NCBI GenBank assembly: GCA_017614655.1
Contig: JAGABO010000221.1
Coordinates: 1 to 13,914, forward strand
Reading direction: 5' to 3'
Length of the DNA stretch: 13,914 nucleotides
Origin: Treponema sp.
GTDB taxonomy: Bacteria > Spirochaetota > Spirochaetia > Treponematales > Treponemataceae
Within the stretch, counting starts at the first letter, position 1, and the number at the start of each line of letters is the position of its first letter. Under the pieces are notes generated by a model. The model was not told the origin of the DNA and did no database searches. It saw only the letters and a program-made list of their open reading frames with translations. Below are positions 12,891-13,914 of the stretch, in pieces. The position numbers and the translations under genes were made by a program.

Positions 12891-12919
12891 ATTATAACAT
12901 AGAATTTTCAGGTTTTAAA
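12891..12919 (-). promoter_or_regulatory. Promoter of the 571-residue protein gene, predicting a leaderless transcript
   Basis: On the minus strand TTTAAA (12919-12914), 17-nt spacer, perfect TATAAT (12896-12891), then 7 nt to ATG 12883. No SD is present. Confidence 0.65.
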
Positions 12920-12975
12920 CATAAAAATACGTAATGCCTGGAAGAGTTTTTCATGTGTAACTCCAGAATTATTAG

Positions 12976-13003
12976 TAGACAAGACTTGCAATAACTGTAA
13001 AAA
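12976..13003 (+). promoter_or_regulatory. Tentative promoter of the short-chain dehydrogenase gene
   Basis: TAGACA (12976-12981), 16-nt spacer, TAAAAA (12998-13003), then 7 nt to ATG 13011. The -10 box lacks the conserved final T, so this is weak. The spacing is the same as in the leaderless set, and there is no SD before the ATG. Confidence 0.3.
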
Positions 13004-13010
13004 TAAAACT

Positions 13011-13769
13011 ATGAAGAAAATTGCTGTTGTTACCGGTGCTGCCGGCGGTCTTGGAAAGGAAATTGTAAGGCGCATCCTTGATGATGTTAATGAACTCTGG
13101 GCAGTCGGACGTAATCTTTCAAAGCTTGACTCCTTAAAAGCTGAACTCGGCGTTAAAATTGTGCCGCTTCAGATGGATTTATCGGATACAAAATCTTATG
13201 ATGTCTTAAAAAGCCGTCTTTCCGGCGGAGAATACGAAGTTTTATGGCTTGTAAATAATGCAGGCTCAGGACGCTTTGGACCTTCTGCAGGTTTTACTTT
13301 GGAAGAACTTTCTGCAGGAATCACTTCGCACTGTACTGCCATGGCTTCTTTGTGCAATATCTGCATTTCTTATATGAAAAAAGGCTCCTTTATCATGAAC
13401 ACGGCTTCCCAGTCAGCATTTCTTCCGCTTCCTTACATGAACCTCTATGCTGCAACAAAGGCATTTGTTTACAGTTACACCCGTGCCCTGCGGATAGAAC
13501 TTAAGGATTCGGGAATAAGCGTAACTGCCGTCTGTCCGGGCTGGATTAAAACTGCACTTCTGCCGGAAAAGCTTAACGGAAAAACCGTAAACTTTCCGTT
13601 TCTTACTACAGCAGAAAAGGTTGCAAAAAAGGCCGTAAAAGCTGCACGAAAAAGAAAGCCTCTTATGATTAACAGCCTTCCCGTGCGTTTTGTTTCCTGG
13701 ATGCAGCGGCATCTTCCTCAGGAGTTTGCAATTAAGACCTGGGCAAGGATGGTAAGAAAGTATGTTTGA
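13011..13769 (+). CDS. Short-chain dehydrogenase/reductase (SDR), classical type
   Basis: The product has 252 residues, a typical size for classical SDRs. The NAD(P)-binding Rossmann motif is TGAAGGLG (8-15), and GRN (33-35) after the second strand suggests NADP preference. NNAG is at 82-85. Catalytic Ser133 (TASQSAF) and YAATK with Tyr146 and Lys150 are all present at the expected 13-residue Ser-Tyr spacing. CPGW (175-178) follows as usual. The Asn of the SDR tetrad seems replaced: the segment aligning with VNxxA reads SHCTA, with His107 at the Asn position. The substrate is unknown. The C-terminal about 60 residues are basic. No SD precedes the ATG. The next gene, eda, starts inside the last codons (8-nt overlap), so the two are co-translated and the SDR may act on a sugar-acid-derived keto compound, though this is inference only. 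Confidence 0.9.
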   Translation: MKKIAVVTGAAGGLGKEIVRRILDDVNELWAVGRNLSKLDSLKAELGVKIVPLQMDLSDTKSYDVLKSRLSGGEYEVLWLVNNAGSGRFGPSAGFTLEELSAGITSHCTAMASLCNICISYMKKGSFIMNTASQSAFLPLPYMNLYAATKAFVYSYTRALRIELKDSGISVTAVCPGWIKTALLPEKLNGKTVNFPFLTTAEKVAKKAVKAARKRKPLMINSLPVRFVSWMQRHLPQEFAIKTWARMVRKYV

Positions 13770-13914
13770 GGAAACTTCAGAAAAAATAAAGAAAGCTAAA
13801 ATCATTCCCGTAGTAAAGATAGATGATGTAAATAAAGCAGTTCCGCTTGCAAAATCTCTTTTAGAAGGCGGTATGACTGCAGTAGAAATTACTTTCCGTA
13901 CGACAGAAGGAGAT
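13762..13914 (+). CDS. eda: KDPG/KHG aldolase, N-terminal part (3' truncated by window)
   Basis: Fifty-one residues are visible from the ATG at 13762 to the window end. AKIIPVVKIDDVNKAVPLAK, then LLEGGMTAVEITFRTTEGD, is the N-terminus of the class I 2-keto-3-deoxy-6-phosphogluconate / 4-hydroxy-2-oxoglutarate aldolase family. Glu42, in EITFRT, is the conserved active-site acid, and Arg46-Thr47 contact the substrate in the family. The Schiff-base Lys lies beyond the edge. The enzyme splits KDPG to pyruvate and glyceraldehyde 3-phosphate in uronate or Entner-Doudoroff catabolism. The start overlaps the SDR stop by 8 nt (ATGTTTGA), with a purine-rich stretch (AAGAAAG) just upstream, indicating coupled translation. 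Confidence 0.9.
   Translation, partial: MFEETSEKIKKAKIIPVVKIDDVNKAVPLAKSLLEGGMTAVEITFRTTEGD

Noticed and set aside
12986..12991. TTGCAA upstream of the SDR, with flanks similar to the rsmI -35 region (GACTTGCAA)
   Set aside because: A -10 box 17 nt downstream would fall on the ATG itself with a poor sequence (CTATGA). The resemblance is short and may be chance.
1..13914. CRISPR arrays, insertion sequences, prophage, direct-repeat attachment sites, riboswitches
   Set aside because: Nothing with the required repeat spacing, transposase core, integrase or conserved aptamer pattern was seen. The tRNA-Leu 3' end is not repeated elsewhere in the window.

Overview
The window looks like the chromosome of a host-associated Treponema (Spirochaetota). 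I infer this from the overall protein style (an exported ankyrin/SH3 protein, a spirochaete-type lipoprotein, an FlgM anti-sigma factor, an HDOD signalling protein) and from moderate G+C with A/T-rich promoters. The species cannot be fixed from the sequence alone. Most of it is ordinary housekeeping and signalling sequence. No CRISPR array, prophage, insertion sequence or obvious island is visible, apart from the tail of an Rpn-type nuclease/transposase gene at the left edge.

Layout. Positions 2-289 hold the C-terminal end of an Rpn (PD-(D/E)XK) family protein, closed by a strong terminator. It converges on a minus-strand tRNA-Leu(UAA), which has its own near-consensus promoter and terminator. 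Positions 600-4225 (minus) carry a large exported ankyrin-repeat/SH3 protein and a lipoprotein of unknown function, each with its own sigma70-type promoter and Shine-Dalgarno (SD) site. From 4413 the plus strand carries rsmI, flgM, a glycerol-dehydrogenase-like protein that has lost its metal ligands, and a SpoU/TrmH-family RNA methyltransferase. This set ends 3 bp from a convergent gene for a HATPase-HDOD signalling protein (7538-9037, minus). At 9037-9095 two divergent promoters interlock. Rightward follow a four-helix membrane protein of unknown function, lspA, and a small membrane protein that overlaps lspA. These converge on a 571-residue protein I do not recognise (11168-12883, minus). 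Divergent from it, a short-chain dehydrogenase runs into the start of a KDPG/KHG aldolase gene (eda), cut by the window edge.

Two regulatory signals stand out. First, in front of rsmI, the HDOD gene, the 9095 membrane protein, lspA and the 571-residue protein, a good -10 box ends only 6-8 nt before the start codon and there is no usable SD sequence. This predicts leaderless mRNAs, whereas the two exported-protein genes and the operon-internal flgM, 5567 and 10758 genes have SD sites. Second, the last codons of rsmI contain a close match to a sigma28 (FliA) promoter positioned to drive flgM, which implies autoregulation of the anti-sigma28 factor inside a non-flagellar operon.

Functionally the window mixes RNA modification (RsmI, SpoU-type methyltransferase), tRNA supply, flagellar sigma control (FlgM), lipoprotein maturation (LspA, which would process lipoproteins such as the one at 3179-4225), signal transduction (HATPase-HDOD) and sugar-acid catabolism (Eda). 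No new multi-gene system is evident. The best candidates for new biology are the leaderless-start pattern, the metal-ligand-free dehydrogenase homologue, the HATPase-HDOD fusion and the unrecognised 571-residue protein.
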